Below are positions 1-11,200 of a stretch of DNA of 33,781 bases, one piece after another. A model generated the notes under the pieces. That model saw only the letters and a list, made by a program, of their open reading frames with translations. It was not told the DNA's origin and ran no database searches. The position numbers and the translations under genes are program-made. How positions within the stretch are numbered: the first letter of the stretch is position 1; every line of letters starts with the position of its first letter. The stretch lies in NCBI GenBank assembly GCA_030758115.1, contig JANREX010000101.1, positions 24,553-58,333 on the forward strand. Direction: 5' to 3'. Source of the stretch: Paracoccaceae bacterium. GTDB taxonomy: Bacteria; Pseudomonadota; Alphaproteobacteria; Rhodobacterales; Rhodobacteraceae.

Positions 1-3000
1 ACCTGCGGGGCAGGCAAGGCCTTGCGATCCACCTTGCGGTTGGGTGTCAGCGGAAACGCCTCAAGCGCCACGAAGGCCGTGGGCACCATGTAGTCGGGCA
101 TGATCGCGGCCAGATGCGCCTTCAAGGCCACCTCGTCCACCTGTCCGCTGGCGGTGTAATAGCCCACAAGGCGCACCAGCCCCGGCACATCCTCGCGCGC
201 CATCACCACGGCCTGCCGGACCCCGGCGAAACCGTCCATCGCGGCTTCGATCTCGCCCAGCTCGATCCGGTAGCCGCGCAGCTTGATCTGGTGATCGGCC
301 CGGCCCAGGAAATCCAGCCTGCCATCGGCGCGCCAGCGCACCAGATCGCCGGTCCGATACATGCGCGCGCCCCAGGGGGCGGCGCGATCCGGCGTCACGA
401 AAGGATCGGGCAGGAACCGGTCCGCCGTCAGATCCTCGCGCTGCCAATAGCCGCGCGTCACACCGTGACCACCGATATAAAGCTCTCCTGCGACACCGAC
501 GGGCACGGGCTTCTGATCCTCGTCCAGAACATAGACCTGCGTGTTCGCGATGGGTGTTCCGATATTGATCACCCCCTGCCCCGGCGCGGCGGTTTCCGTG
601 GTGGACCAGATCGTGGTTTCCGTGGGGCCATACATGTTTTCCACGCGGGCCTGCGTCAGATCGGCGAATTCCGCCACCAGCGCCCCCGGCAGCGCCTCGC
701 CGCCCAGCATCAGGTGACGCACCTTCGACAGGGCGCCGCGCGCCTCGTCATTCATGGCGATCATGCGCGCCATGCTGGGGGTGCATTGCAGATGGCTGAC
801 CCCGTGGCGCACGATCTGCGCCGCGATGGAATAATCGTCCGAGGCAGGCTCCAGCCCGGTATTGGCGCGGCGCAGCACCTCGGCCAGGGGTTTCAGCCCC
901 TCCAGCACCTGCGCCACCGGAATGCCGTAGTCGATCAGGCAGGCCACTTCGGTCACGCCGATGCGGCGCACCTGTTCGACCCGTTCCATCGCATCCTCGA
1001 TCGTGCCGAACAGGCCCGAGTCGTCGAAATAGCGCAGGAAGGCGAAATCAAGGATCGCTTCCAGCTCATCCGCCTCCAGCGTGCCAAGATCCAGCTGGAA
1101 GGCGTTGTTCACGCCCTGCGGCCGTTTGAAGGCCGGGAAGGCCCAGGCATATTGCTTGATCAGCCCGGCAGCCGAGCGCAGGTAATCCTTCATCGGCTCG
1201 CGCGCGATCTCGCGCACGGTGTCGCGATCCTGCCCCAGGTAGGTATGCAGCATCAGCGTGACCTTGAAGTCATCGGGGTTGTGCCCCGCCTCGCGCAGCG
1301 CCGCGTGATAGATGCGGATCTTGCCCGCGACCTCGTCGATGGACTGGCCCAGAAGATGCGTCAGCACATGCGCCCCGATCTGTCCGGCCTCGCGCCATGT
1401 GTCGGGGTTGCCCGCCGTGGTCACCCAGATCGGCAGCTCCTTGGACACCGGGCGCGGCTGCGTGACGACGCCATGCATGCCGCCCGCCGCCGTGGGATAG
1501 TCCACCGCCTCGCCAGCCCAGAGTTTGCGCAGATCCGCAATCGCCTGCATCATCGCGGGCTTGTTGTGGGGCGGCGCGTTTTCCGGGCGCAGGACGAAAT
1601 CATCGGGCTGCCAGCCGCTGGCGATGGCCAGACCCGCGCGCCCGTTGGTCAGGTTGTCGATGACGGCCCATTCCTCGGCGATGCGGGCCGGATGGTGCAG
1701 GGGGGCCACGCAGCTGCCCGCGCGCACGCTGATGTTGCGCGTGACCGCCGCCACCGCCGCACCGGTCACCGAGGGGTTCGGATAGGGGCCGCCGAAAGCG
1801 TGGAAATGCCGCTCGGGCGTCCAGATGGCGCAGAAGCCGTGGTCATCGGCGAATTTCGCGCCTTCCAGCAGCAGGGTGTATTTGTCGCGCCCGACCCCGT
1901 CGTCATTGCCCCAATAGTAAAGGCTGAAGTCCATCCCGCGCCCGGTCACATTGACCGGCCCATTCGACACCAGCGCGCGTGTTTCGTCGCTGCTGAGCAC
2001 CAGCTTGAAGCCGCGCGCGAGGGTCCAGAACAGCTCCAGCACGGAAATGTCGAAGGACAGCGATGTGACCGCAAGCCATGTATCGCCCGGCTTGTGCGGA
2101 ATGCGGGCATCCATGCCGATGCAGAAATTCACCACGTTGCGATGTTCGACCATGACGCCCTTGGGCCGCCCGGTCGAACCCGAGGTATAGATCATATAGG
2201 CCATGTCGGCCCCGGTCGCGGCGCAATCGGGCCGCGTGGCAGGGGCATCACCGATGCGCGGATCGGTGTCGATCACCAGAACCTGCGCGGCATGCTTGGG
2301 CAGATCGGGGGCCAGCGCTGCCTGCGTCACGATCACCGGGCAGGCCGAATCCTCGATATAGAGGGCGATGCGATCCGCCGGAAAGGCCGGGTCCAGCGGC
2401 ACATAGGCGCCGCCCGCCTTGAGGATGCCAAGCGCCGCGATCACCATGTCGGGGCTGCGCGCGCAGTTCAGGCCGACCAGCGTGCCCTGACCCACGCCCA
2501 TGCCCTGCAGCACATGGGCCACGCGGTTGGCGGCGGCGTCCAGTTCGCCATAGCTCAGCCTTGTGCCCTCGAACACCAGCGCGGGGGCATCGGGTGTGGC
2601 GTCAACCTGCGCCTCGATCATCTGGTGCAGACAGGCGATATCGGGCAGTTGGGCGGCGGTGTCGTTCCAGCCCTGGGTGACCAGTGCCAGTTCGGCATCG
2701 GGCATCACCGGCAGGCTGGCCAGCGGCACCTCGCGCACATCGTCACGCGCCAGCGTTGCGCTGACCACGGCCAGACGCCCTGCGATCAGGTCCAGCGCCA
2801 TGGGCGCAAGGCGGGCGGCATCCGCGATCAGCTGCGCGCGCCCGTCATGAAAGGCCAGCGTCAGCACGGTGCCGGGAATGCGCGACAGCGCGTCTTCGGC
2901 AAGGCCCACGGCGGGCGTGGGCAATGCGCCGCAACCGGGAATGCGCCCCGGCAGATCGGCCATGAACCCGCCGCTGGCCCGCGCGCGGGCGTGATCGGCG

Positions 3001-4244
3001 GCAAAATCGTCGAATGCCTGCCCCAGCGTCGCGCCGCGCGCCACGCGCAGGGGCGCCCATGGGGCGACATACCCGGCCATCGCCGGATCGGTCAGCCCGG
3101 CATCGCGCCAGGCGATATCCACATGATCGCGGTCCGACAGCCGCGCCACCAGCAGCGCAAGGGCGGCCATGATCGTGTCAGGCGCATGATCCAGCGCGAT
3201 ATCGCGCGTGATCTCGCCGGTCTCGCCCGTGTCCTGCGACAGGTCCAGCGGTGCGGGGGACAGCGTTTCGATCCGCTTGCGCCAGAACCCCTCGGCCCGG
3301 ATGCGCGGGGCAAAGCCTGCATCCAGCGCCAGGCCCTGCGCCACATCAAGGCTGGGCAGCACCTGCCCGGCCTGCACCCCATGCGCCACCGCCTGCCCGT
3401 TCAGATCGGTGAACCCCCAGAGTTTCAGCGGCCCGGTCGCCGTCACCACCATCAGGCTGTCGGCATCGGCCTGCAGCACCGTGCCCGGCAGCGCACCGGC
3501 ACCCCCCTGCACCGCCTGCGCCGCCCGCACGGCCACAAGGCCCTGCGGCGTCATCACCTTGGGCAGGCACAGCGGATTGGCGTGATCGCCGTGATCCAGC
3601 GCCATGACCAGACGCGCCAGCGTCTCGGCGGGTTGGGCGAAATCCAGACGCCCGGCCACGGCGGGGCGGTCGTACAGCCCGAAATAGCTGCGTTGCGCCA
3701 GATCCTGCCGCTGCCGATTGGGCGCATCTTCCGCCAGCATCGCCACCAGATCGGGAAAGCTGTCGATCGCCTCGGCAAAGCAGCGGCTGTTCAGGCTCAG
3801 GCCGGTATCGTCGGGCGCGATGTCGAAGCTGCGTTGCAGCAGGATGTCGCCTTCATCGACGCCGCCGCCGATCAGGTGCCAGGTGATGCCATGCCGCGCC
3901 TCGCCCGCGATGCGCGCCCAGACCGGCGCGTTCAGACCGGCATAGCGCGGCAGCGGGCCATCGTGGAAATTGACCGCGCCCTTGCCCGCCCGCGCCAGCA
4001 GGTCGGCGGGCAGCAGGTCCAGGTTGGCGATGCTCAGCAGCCAGTCAAAGGGCAGATCCCCCAGCCGCTGCGCCAGATCCGCGCCCGGCGCCTCGATGCG
4101 CAGGCCCGCGCCTGTCGCCCAGGCGCGCACATGCGGGCAGCGCGTCACGACGGCCTCCAGCCGGTGACCCGCATCGAGCAGGACCTGGCCACAGTTCAAC
4201 GTCAGGGATTCATGGCCGATCAGAACAGCGGAAAACGGGGACAT
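1..4244 (-). CDS. NRPS: formyltransferase - partial condensation - adenylation with embedded luciferase-like monooxygenase (3' end outside window)
   Basis: At least 1414 residues, open at the left edge. Residues 1-310 are a formyltransferase with the methionyl-tRNA formyltransferase signature: N92, H94 in NFHDGPLPRYAG and D130 in GVDEGD. Residues about 318-550 resemble the C-terminal lobe of a condensation domain (GFWRKRIE; AGYVAPWAPLRV) but no HHxxxDG is present. Adenylation follows: LKAGGAYVPLDP, A3 YTSGSTGRPKGV (about 685), A4 FDISVLEL (about 732), A5 NMYGPTETT (about 1205), A7 YRTGDL (about 1297), A10 PNRKVDRK (about 1405). Between A4 and A5, at about 752-1130, sits a flavin-dependent luciferase-like monooxygenase (IWTPERHFHAFGG; ASGWQPDDF) of the MupA/Atu3671 type. 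A carrier domain should lie just beyond the window. The start ATG shares its A with the upstream glycosyltransferase stop (TGATG), so translation is probably coupled. N-formylating loading modules are known (LgrA of linear gramicidin); the amino acid used here cannot be read. Confidence 0.9.
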   Translation of the reverse strand, partial: MSPFSAVLIGHESLTLNCGQVLLDAGHRLEAVVTRCPHVRAWATGAGLRIEAPGADLAQRLGDLPFDWLLSIANLDLLPADLLARAGKGAVNFHDGPLPRYAGLNAPVWARIAGEARHGITWHLIGGGVDEGDILLQRSFDIAPDDTGLSLNSRCFAEAIDSFPDLVAMLAEDAPNRQRQDLAQRSYFGLYDRPAVAGRLDFAQPAETLARLVMALDHGDHANPLCLPKVMTPQGLVAVRAAQAVQGGAGALPGTVLQADADSLMVVTATGPLKLWGFTDLNGQAVAHGVQAGQVLPSLDVAQGLALDAGFAPRIRAEGFWRKRIETLSPAPLDLSQDTGETGEITRDIALDHAPDTIMAALALLVARLSDRDHVDIAWRDAGLTDPAMAGYVAPWAPLRVARGATLGQAFDDFAADHARARASGGFMADLPGRIPGCGALPTPAVGLAEDALSRIPGTVLTLAFHDGRAQLIADAARLAPMALDLIAGRLAVVSATLARDDVREVPLASLPVMPDAELALVTQGWNDTAAQLPDIACLHQMIEAQVDATPDAPALVFEGTRLSYGELDAAANRVAHVLQGMGVGQGTLVGLNCARSPDMVIAALGILKAGGAYVPLDPAFPADRIALYIEDSACPVIVTQAALAPDLPKHAAQVLVIDTDPRIGDAPATRPDCAATGADMAYMIYTSGSTGRPKGVMVEHRNVVNFCIGMDARIPHKPGDTWLAVTSLSFDISVLELFWTLARGFKLVLSSDETRALVSNGPVNVTGRGMDFSLYYWGNDDGVGRDKYTLLLEGAKFADDHGFCAIWTPERHFHAFGGPYPNPSVTGAAVAAVTRNISVRAGSCVAPLHHPARIAEEWAVIDNLTNGRAGLAIASGWQPDDFVLRPENAPPHNKPAMMQAIADLRKLWAGEAVDYPTAAGGMHGVVTQPRPVSKELPIWVTTAGNPDTWREAGQIGAHVLTHLLGQSIDEVAGKIRIYHAALREAGHNPDDFKVTLMLHTYLGQDRDTVREIAREPMKDYLRSAAGLIKQYAWAFPAFKRPQGVNNAFQLDLGTLEADELEAILDFAFLRYFDDSGLFGTIEDAMERVEQVRRIGVTEVACLIDYGIPVAQVLEGLKPLAEVLRRANTGLEPASDDYSIAAQIVRHGVSHLQCTPSMARMIAMNDEARGALSKVRHLMLGGEALPGALVAEFADLTQARVENMYGPTETTIWSTTETAAPGQGVINIGTPIANTQVYVLDEDQKPVPVGVAGELYIGGHGVTRGYWQREDLTADRFLPDPFVTPDRAAPWGARMYRTGDLVRWRADGRLDFLGRADHQIKLRGYRIELGEIEAAMDGFAGVRQAVVMAREDVPGLVRLVGYYTASGQVDEVALKAHLAAIMPDYMVPTAFVALEAFPLTPNRKVDRKALPAPQ

Positions 4245-5290
4245 CACGATTTGCCTTTCATGTCATGCAGGCGGCGCGGGGCATCGGGGCCACGCGGCCG
4301 GCTGCGTCCTGCCCCACCGGACCGCCAGGCGGCCATGTCATGGGACAGAAGATCGCGCAGGAACGCAGGGGGACGGCTGCGGCTGGCGGCGGGGCGCAGA
4401 CGGTGCAACGCACCACCCAGCGCCTGCGCCAAGGTGCAGCCCATCGCATAGGCCGTGCCATGCGACTTGGTGAAATAATGCAGCCGGGAATCGAACCAGT
4501 AGGTCGGCACCTTGGCCCAGCCCTTCATGCCGGTCGAGACCGAGCCGATATGCGGCACCCGGCTTTCGGGGACATAAAGCGTGCGGAACCCGGCGCGCGC
4601 GGCGCGCAGGCACAGGTCGGTTTCCTCGAAGTACAGAAAGAAGGCCTCGTCGAACAGGCCGATCCGGTCCAGCACATCGCGGCGGATCATCATGCTGGCC
4701 CCGGCCAGCCAATCCACCGCCGAGGTCTGCGTGGGCATGGGCAGGGCCACGCGATACCGCGCCAGCGCGCGGCTGATCGGCCCGATCCGCGCCGCATCCT
4801 CGAATTCCGACAGGATCGACGGAAACCGGAACGCGGTTTCATGCGGGATGCCATCCTCGCCATGGATATGGCTGCCCGCGATCCCGGCGGAGGGGTCGGC
4901 CTCCAGCGCGCGGATCAGCGCCAGCAGCGCATCGGGCGTGGGAAAGGCGTCCGAGTTCAGCAGATAGACGTAATCGGGCGCCTCGCCATCGGCCATGCCG
5001 GTGCGGATGCCCACGTTGTTGCCGGCACCAAAGCCGCCGTTATGGCCCGACTGGATCACGCGCACCGCGCCGCCCTCGGTCCAGCCGCGCGCCCTGGCCT
5101 GATCGCGCAGCATCTCGAAGCTGCCGTCGCCGCTGTCATTGTCGACGATCACCATGTCGGTGCGCGCGCCCGGCATCGCCTCGCGCAGCGCGGCCATGGC
5201 GGTCAGGCCCGCCTCGGCGGCGCGCAGGGTCATGGGGGCTGTGCGCCAGTTCAGCAGCACGGTCAGCAGGCGCGGCGATCTGGTCATCAT
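4244..5290 (-). CDS. GT2 family glycosyltransferase (WbbL/COG1216 type)
   Basis: A 348-residue GT-A fold enzyme with no membrane segments seen, expected to act in the cytoplasm and transfer a nucleotide-activated sugar to a lipid or small-molecule acceptor. Visible are the N-terminal strand LLTVLLNW, the VIVDNDSGDGS loop, LLNSDAFPTPD (about residue 110, metal/nucleotide binding), AGASMMIRRDVL and the acceptor-side block FFLYFEETDLCLRAARAGF, typical of rhamnosyltransferase-like COG1216 proteins. The start was set at the ATG at 5290 because GGAG lies 5 nt upstream; a GTG at 5296 would overlap the PKS stop by 4 nt. It lies between the PKS and NRPS genes with essentially no gaps, so its product probably glycosylates the assembly-line product. 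Alternatively it belongs to the neighbouring polysaccharide pathway. Sugar and acceptor are unknown. Confidence 0.88.
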   Translation of the reverse strand: MMTRSPRLLTVLLNWRTAPMTLRAAEAGLTAMAALREAMPGARTDMVIVDNDSGDGSFEMLRDQARARGWTEGGAVRVIQSGHNGGFGAGNNVGIRTGMADGEAPDYVYLLNSDAFPTPDALLALIRALEADPSAGIAGSHIHGEDGIPHETAFRFPSILSEFEDAARIGPISRALARYRVALPMPTQTSAVDWLAGASMMIRRDVLDRIGLFDEAFFLYFEETDLCLRAARAGFRTLYVPESRVPHIGSVSTGMKGWAKVPTYWFDSRLHYFTKSHGTAYAMGCTLAQALGGALHRLRPAASRSRPPAFLRDLLSHDMAAWRSGGAGRSRPRGPDAPRRLHDMKGKS

Positions 5291-5292
5291 GC

Positions 5293-8200
5293 TCACTCCG
5301 CCGCTTCCATCGGCACATCGCGGCCCGCGACAGCCCTGAGCGCCGGGCGCGAGGATCGCCGTTCGGCGGCCTCGATCACGCGGCGCATCCGTGCCGCCAG
5401 CACCCGCACATTGGGTTCCAGAACCATCGAATCGTGATCGCCCGGCACCTCCTGCACCTCGACCTTGGGGGCCCAGCCGGTCCAGTCATTGTCATGCAGA
5501 ACGTAGGCGCGTTCCGAATTGACCCAGCGATCCGGCGCCACCTGCCACTTGCCCACCAGCGGCGGACGGAACAGCATCAGCGGGCCATCCCATTTGCGCA
5601 GCCTGTACGAGGTGACGCTGTCCATGAAGGCCGCCTCGATCGCGGCATTGTGGAACTGCGCCGCCGGTTCCTCGGCCCCGTCATCGGTCTTGATGCGGCG
5701 CTTCTGGAATTCCCACTTGATGCGGCGCGTCAGCCATTTGGCCGGATAGGCGATGCCGCCCGCGCGCAATTCCTGCAACTGGATCACCACGCGGTCACGC
5801 AAGGACAAGGGGCGGCGCACCGGCAGCGGCGTGTCCAGCATGACCAGCGCCGCGACATCCTCGCCCGCCGCGGTCAGCTGTTGCGCGATTTCCAGCGCGG
5901 TGATGCCACCGCCGGAAAAGCCGCCCAGCATATAGGGGCCATGCGGCTGCACCTGCTTGATTTCCGCGATATAGTCGCGCGCCGCCTGCACCAGGTCGCG
6001 ATGCGGGTCCTGATCGCCGTAAAGCCCGCGCGCCTGCAACCCGTAGAAGGGCCGGTCGGTGCCCAGCAGATGCGCCAGATGCCGCAGGTTCAGGATATTG
6101 CCGAACATGCCCGCCACAAGGAAGAACGGCGTCTTCGGCCCGCCCTCGCCCGTATGCATCGGCACCACATGGGTGAACCGGCGCTGCGGGGCGGCAGGCT
6201 TGCCGGTGTCGGCGGCGCTTTCGGCCCCCGGCACCACGCCGCCGCGTTCCTCGATCAGGGCGGCGCATTTGCGGATCGTCGGCGCCTCGAACAGGATCGA
6301 GATCGGGAAATCCACGTTGAAGGCCTTGCGCACCTTGGCGAACAGCCGCACGGCGATCAGGGAATGCCCGCCCAGATCGAAGAAACTGTCCTCGACCCCC
6401 ACGCTGTCCAGCCCCAGCAATTCCTGCCAGAAGGCGGCCAGACGCTTTTCGACCTCGGTCTCGGGGGCCACGAAATCGCTGTCCAGGCTGGGACGCTCGA
6501 AGGTCTGCCCGCCCGTATCGCTGCCGGTATCGGCGGCATCGGCCTGCCGGACCAATGCGGCCAGATCCATCGAGGAAATGACCACCTGCGATCCCTTGCC
6601 CGCCAGCGCGCGCAGGAAGGCCTCGGCGCCTTCCTCGGGGCGGATGCCCTGCGTCAGCATGTGGCGCAGACGTTCCTCGGCGGGCGACAGCGGGCGCGGC
6701 CCGGTCGCCTCGGGCGCGGCGGCCGTGGCGGGCGCTGCGGCGCGACCAAAGGCGGCGGTATCGTCCAGACGGCGGATGCTGAAGCCCTCGACCTCGATGC
6801 AGACGGTGCCGTCGGGCGCTGTGATCACCACGTCGAATGTGGCCGACGGGCCGTCGGCGCTGTTGCCCGCGCGGCTGCGCACCCAGCTTGCGACGCGCGA
6901 CGGCAGCGGGCGATGCACGCGCACCGTGCCATAGGACACCGGCACCCAGAGGTGATCGGGCTTGTAGCCCGCGATCAGCCCCATGGCCCAGCCGGTCGCC
7001 AGATCCATCAGGCCGGGATGCAGGCCCCAGCCCGCGCCCAGATCGGCGGTCTTGTCCTCGGGCAGGGCCAGCCATGCCAAACCCTCGCCCTTGCCGAAGG
7101 CCATCGACCGGATCACGCGCCAGCGCGGACCGAAGGCCAGATGCGCCTCTTGCGGCGAGGGGATGAAACCCTGCGGCCCGGCCTCGTGCGGATGGGCGCA
7201 GCGCGCGGCGATGGCCGCCAGATCCAGTGCGGCGGGCGGTGTCAGCGGCAGCAGCGACAGCTCTGCCTCGGCATGGGTGACGATGCCCCCGGCCTGCGCG
7301 CTCTGCACCTCGAAGGCATATCCCGCATCCGCGCGGGGCAGGCGCACCCGCATCTCCAGCGGTGCGCCATCGGCCACCTGCAAGGGCGACAGGAAATAGA
7401 GATCGCGGATCTCGAACCCGCCGGTTTCGCCCTGCGCGCGCAGCGCCTGCGCGGCCAGTTGCAGGTATCCGGTGCCGGGCATGACGGCATCGCCCGCCGA
7501 TGTGCGATGCTCGTTCAGCACCCAGTCGGCGCGGGCGTCCAGCGTCCGCAGGAACATCCGGTGCCCGGCGTCGTCCAGCGTGATCTGGTCCAGCAGGGGC
7601 GTATCCTTGGGCGCCGCGCGCCGTTCGGGGGGCGCATCGCCCGCCAGCCGCGCCGCCATCGCATCGGCGGCCATGCCGACACCCGACCAGATGCCCCAGT
7701 CGATCGCCAGCACCCGCGTCTTGCCGCCCGCGCGCGCCTTGGCATAGGCGTTCAGGTATTCGTTGGCGGCCACGTAATCGACCTGCCCCACCGGTGCCGT
7801 GACGGTGGACGAGGACGAGAACAGCACCAGCCAATCCAGCGCCCCGTCGGGGAACAACTCCTCCAGCACCTTGGTGCCGTGGATCTTGGGGGTGAACACA
7901 TCCTCGATCTCGGTCAGGGACTTGGTCAGAAGCGGCGCATCATGGATCACGCCCGCCGCATGGATCACGGCCGTCACCCGGCCCATCTTGCCCTCGGCCA
8001 GGGCCAGGGCGGCGCGCATATCCTCGATATTGCTGACATCGGCCTGGATCACCAGAACCTCGCCGCCCTGCGCCTCCAGCGCCTGCACGGCGCGGATGCG
8101 CTGCACCACGGCATCCTGCACGGATGACCGCAACAGCCCGTCCCAACGGGCGCGCGGCGGCAAGGCCGAGCGCGCCAGCAGCACCACGCGCTTTTGCCCG

Positions 8201-11200
8201 CGCGCGATCAAGGCCCCCGCGATACTCAGGCCGATACCGCCGAAACCGCCGGTGATCAGCGTCACGCCATCGGCGCGCAGCGGCAGCTTGTCGGCGCTCA
8301 CCTCGGCCAGGGGCGCGGGGCGGAACTCCAGCGCGAAACGCTTCTCGCCGCGCAGGGCGGCGACGGTGTTTTCAGGCGCGGCCAGCAGATCCTCCAGCAC
8401 GCGGGCGGCCAGATCATCCAGCGCCTCGCCGCGCTTGCGCCCTTCGGGCAGGCGGATGTCCAGCACCGCGCAGGTCATGCCCGGCACCTCGCGCGGGATC
8501 ACCCGCGCCGGTCCCATCACGGTGGCCTTGTCGGGATCGCCCAACGCCTCGCTCCGCACCTGTGCGGCATCCGATGTGATCACGCTGATATGGGCGGTTG
8601 CGTTTTCCTCGGCCATGGCCTGCGCCATGAACAGCAGGCTGTAGAAACCCTGTTCCTGCGTGCGGTGGAAAAAGCTGCTGCCGGGGCGGAAGCCGCGATC
8701 CCGCGTGACCTGCCACAGATGCGCGATACGCGACGGCATCCGGCCCCGGTCCACAAGATCACGGATCAACAGATCATAGCCCGCCCGCCCCTGTTCGGGG
8801 GCCAGAAGATAGCCATCATCGCCCGCGCGGGCAAAGGCATCGGCGGGCCGCACGGTGAGAACGCGCTGACCGGCGGCGCGCAGCCGCGCGGTGATCGCGG
8901 CACCAAGGCCCGCGTCATCCTCGAACACCAGCCAGTCCTGCGGCGGCAGGCCCGACAGATCGTCCATATCCACATCGCAGGCGGCCAGGCGCGGCACCCA
9001 GGCGGGGCGATAGCCCCAGCTGTCAAGGTTGTCGCTGCGCAGCGGCCACAGATCGGCATCGGCCTGCGATTGCGCGCCCTTGCCCGGTTCGATGAAATAG
9101 CGGCTGCGCTGGAAGGCATAGCCCGGCAGCGGCACGCGGTTGCGCGGCACGCCACCCCAGACCTGATCCCAGTCGATGGTGACACCCACCGCCCACATCC
9201 GCGCCAGCATCGCCATGAAATAGGCATCGTCCGCCATGGTATCCTGCGGATGGCGCAGGGTGCCGATCACCGCATTGGGGGTGACGGCGGCATGTTGCCC
9301 CGCCAGCGATCCCAGCCCCTTGCCGGGTCCGACCTCAAGGAAAACGCGCCCCTGGCCTTTCGGCGCCTCCGCCGCCAGCGTGGCGATGCAATCGGCGAAA
9401 TGCACCGTATGGCGCAGATGGCCAACCCAGTAGTCCGGGTCCGTCGCCTGCGCATCGGTCATGCGCTGCCCGGTGCGGTTGGACATGATCGGGATCTGCG
9501 GCGCATTCAGCGTGATCGCGCGCAGGTAATCGCCAAAGCGTTGCAGGATCGGCTCAAGCATCCGCGAATGGGCGGCAATGTCGATGGGAATGCGCTGGAA
9601 TTCGACCTCGCGCGCCTGCAATTCGGCTTGCAGCCGATCAAGCGCAGCCTGCGGCCCGCTGGCCACGGTCAGCGAAGGGCCATTGACGGCCCCCAGATCC
9701 AGATCGTCGCCCAGCAGCGGGCGCAATTCATCCGCAGGCAGACCCACGGACAGCATGCCGCCCGCAGGCACCGTATCGAACAGCGTGCCGCGCAGATGCA
9801 CCAGCCCGATGCAATCCTCGAACCCGATGATGCCGGCGACACAGGCGGCGGTATTCTCGCCCATGGAATGGCCCACAAGGGCGGCGGGCTTGACCCCCCA
9901 ACTCATCCAGAGCTGGGCCAGCGCATATTCCACGATCATGATCAGCGGCAATTGCACCGATGGCTGTTTCAGCCGCGCGTCCGCTTGCGCCTCGTCCCCG
10001 CGCGCGGGCAGCCAGAGCGCGCGAATGTCGTAATCCAGCTTGGCTTGCAGCACCGCAAGGCCGCGATCCATCCAGTCGCGGAATACCGGCTCGGTCTCGT
10101 AAAGATCGCGCGCCATGCCCGCATATTGCGCGCCGCCGCCGGGGAACATGAAGACCACATCGGGCGCATCGCCCAGCACCTTGTGCGTAAAGACCCGGCG
10201 CGGATCACCCGCGCGCAGCAGCGCCGCCGCCTCGGCATGGTCGGCGGCCACGATCACGCGGCGCTGTTCAAAGGCGCGCCGCCCGTGGCGCAGGGTAAAG
10301 GCCACATCGGCCAGCGGCTGATCCGGCCGCGCCTCAAGATGATCGGCCAGCCGCCCTGCGGCCTCGTCCAGAGCGGCCTTGCTGCGGGCCGAGATCACCA
10401 GCGGCTGGAACGGGAAATCGCTTTCCCCGGATGCCGCGACAAGCGGCGCCTCTTCCAGCACCACATGGGCGTTGGTGCCGCCCACGCCCAGCGAATTGAC
10501 CCCGGCGCGGCGCGGTGCAGACCCGCGCGGCCAGTCGGTCAGCCGGTCATTGACCAGAAAGGGGCTACCCTCGAACCCGATGACGGGGTTGGGCGCCTCG
10601 TATCCCAGGGATGGCGGGATCTGCCCGTGATGCAGCGCCAGCGTGGTCTTGATCAGGCTGGCGACACCGGCGGCGGTATCCAGATGGCCGATGTTGGTCT
10701 TGACCGATCCGATCCGGCAGAACCCTTCACCGACCGATCCGCCCTGGCGGAACGCCTCGGTCAGGGCGGCGACCTCGATCGGATCGCCCAGATAGGTGCC
10801 GGTGCCGTGGCATTCGATGTAACCCACCGTATCGGGGGCCACGCCCGCCACCGCCTGCGCCTCGACAATCGCCGCCGATTGACCGTCAACCGAAGGCGCC
10901 AGGTAGCCCGCCTTGGACGAGCCATCGTTGTTGATCGCCGTGCCCTTGATCACGCCCCAGATGTGATCGCCATCCGCAATCGCATCCGACAGGCGGCGCA
11001 GCACCACCGCACCGGCACCCGAGCCGAAAACCGTGCCCTTGGCGCGATGATCGAAGGCATGGCATTCGCCATCGGGCGACAGGATCTCGCCATCCTTGTA
11101 GATGTATCCCCGGTTCTGCGGCAGCTCGATGGTCACGCCACCCGCGATCGCCATGTCGCATTCGCCGATCAGCAGCGATTGCACCGCCGCATGCACCGCC

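Noticed and set aside
114-4451. Very long plus-strand open frame opposite the NRPS gene
   Set aside because: It is antisense to clear NRPS domains, is rich in His, Arg and Gln, and shows no domain. High GC content keeps the opposite frame open.
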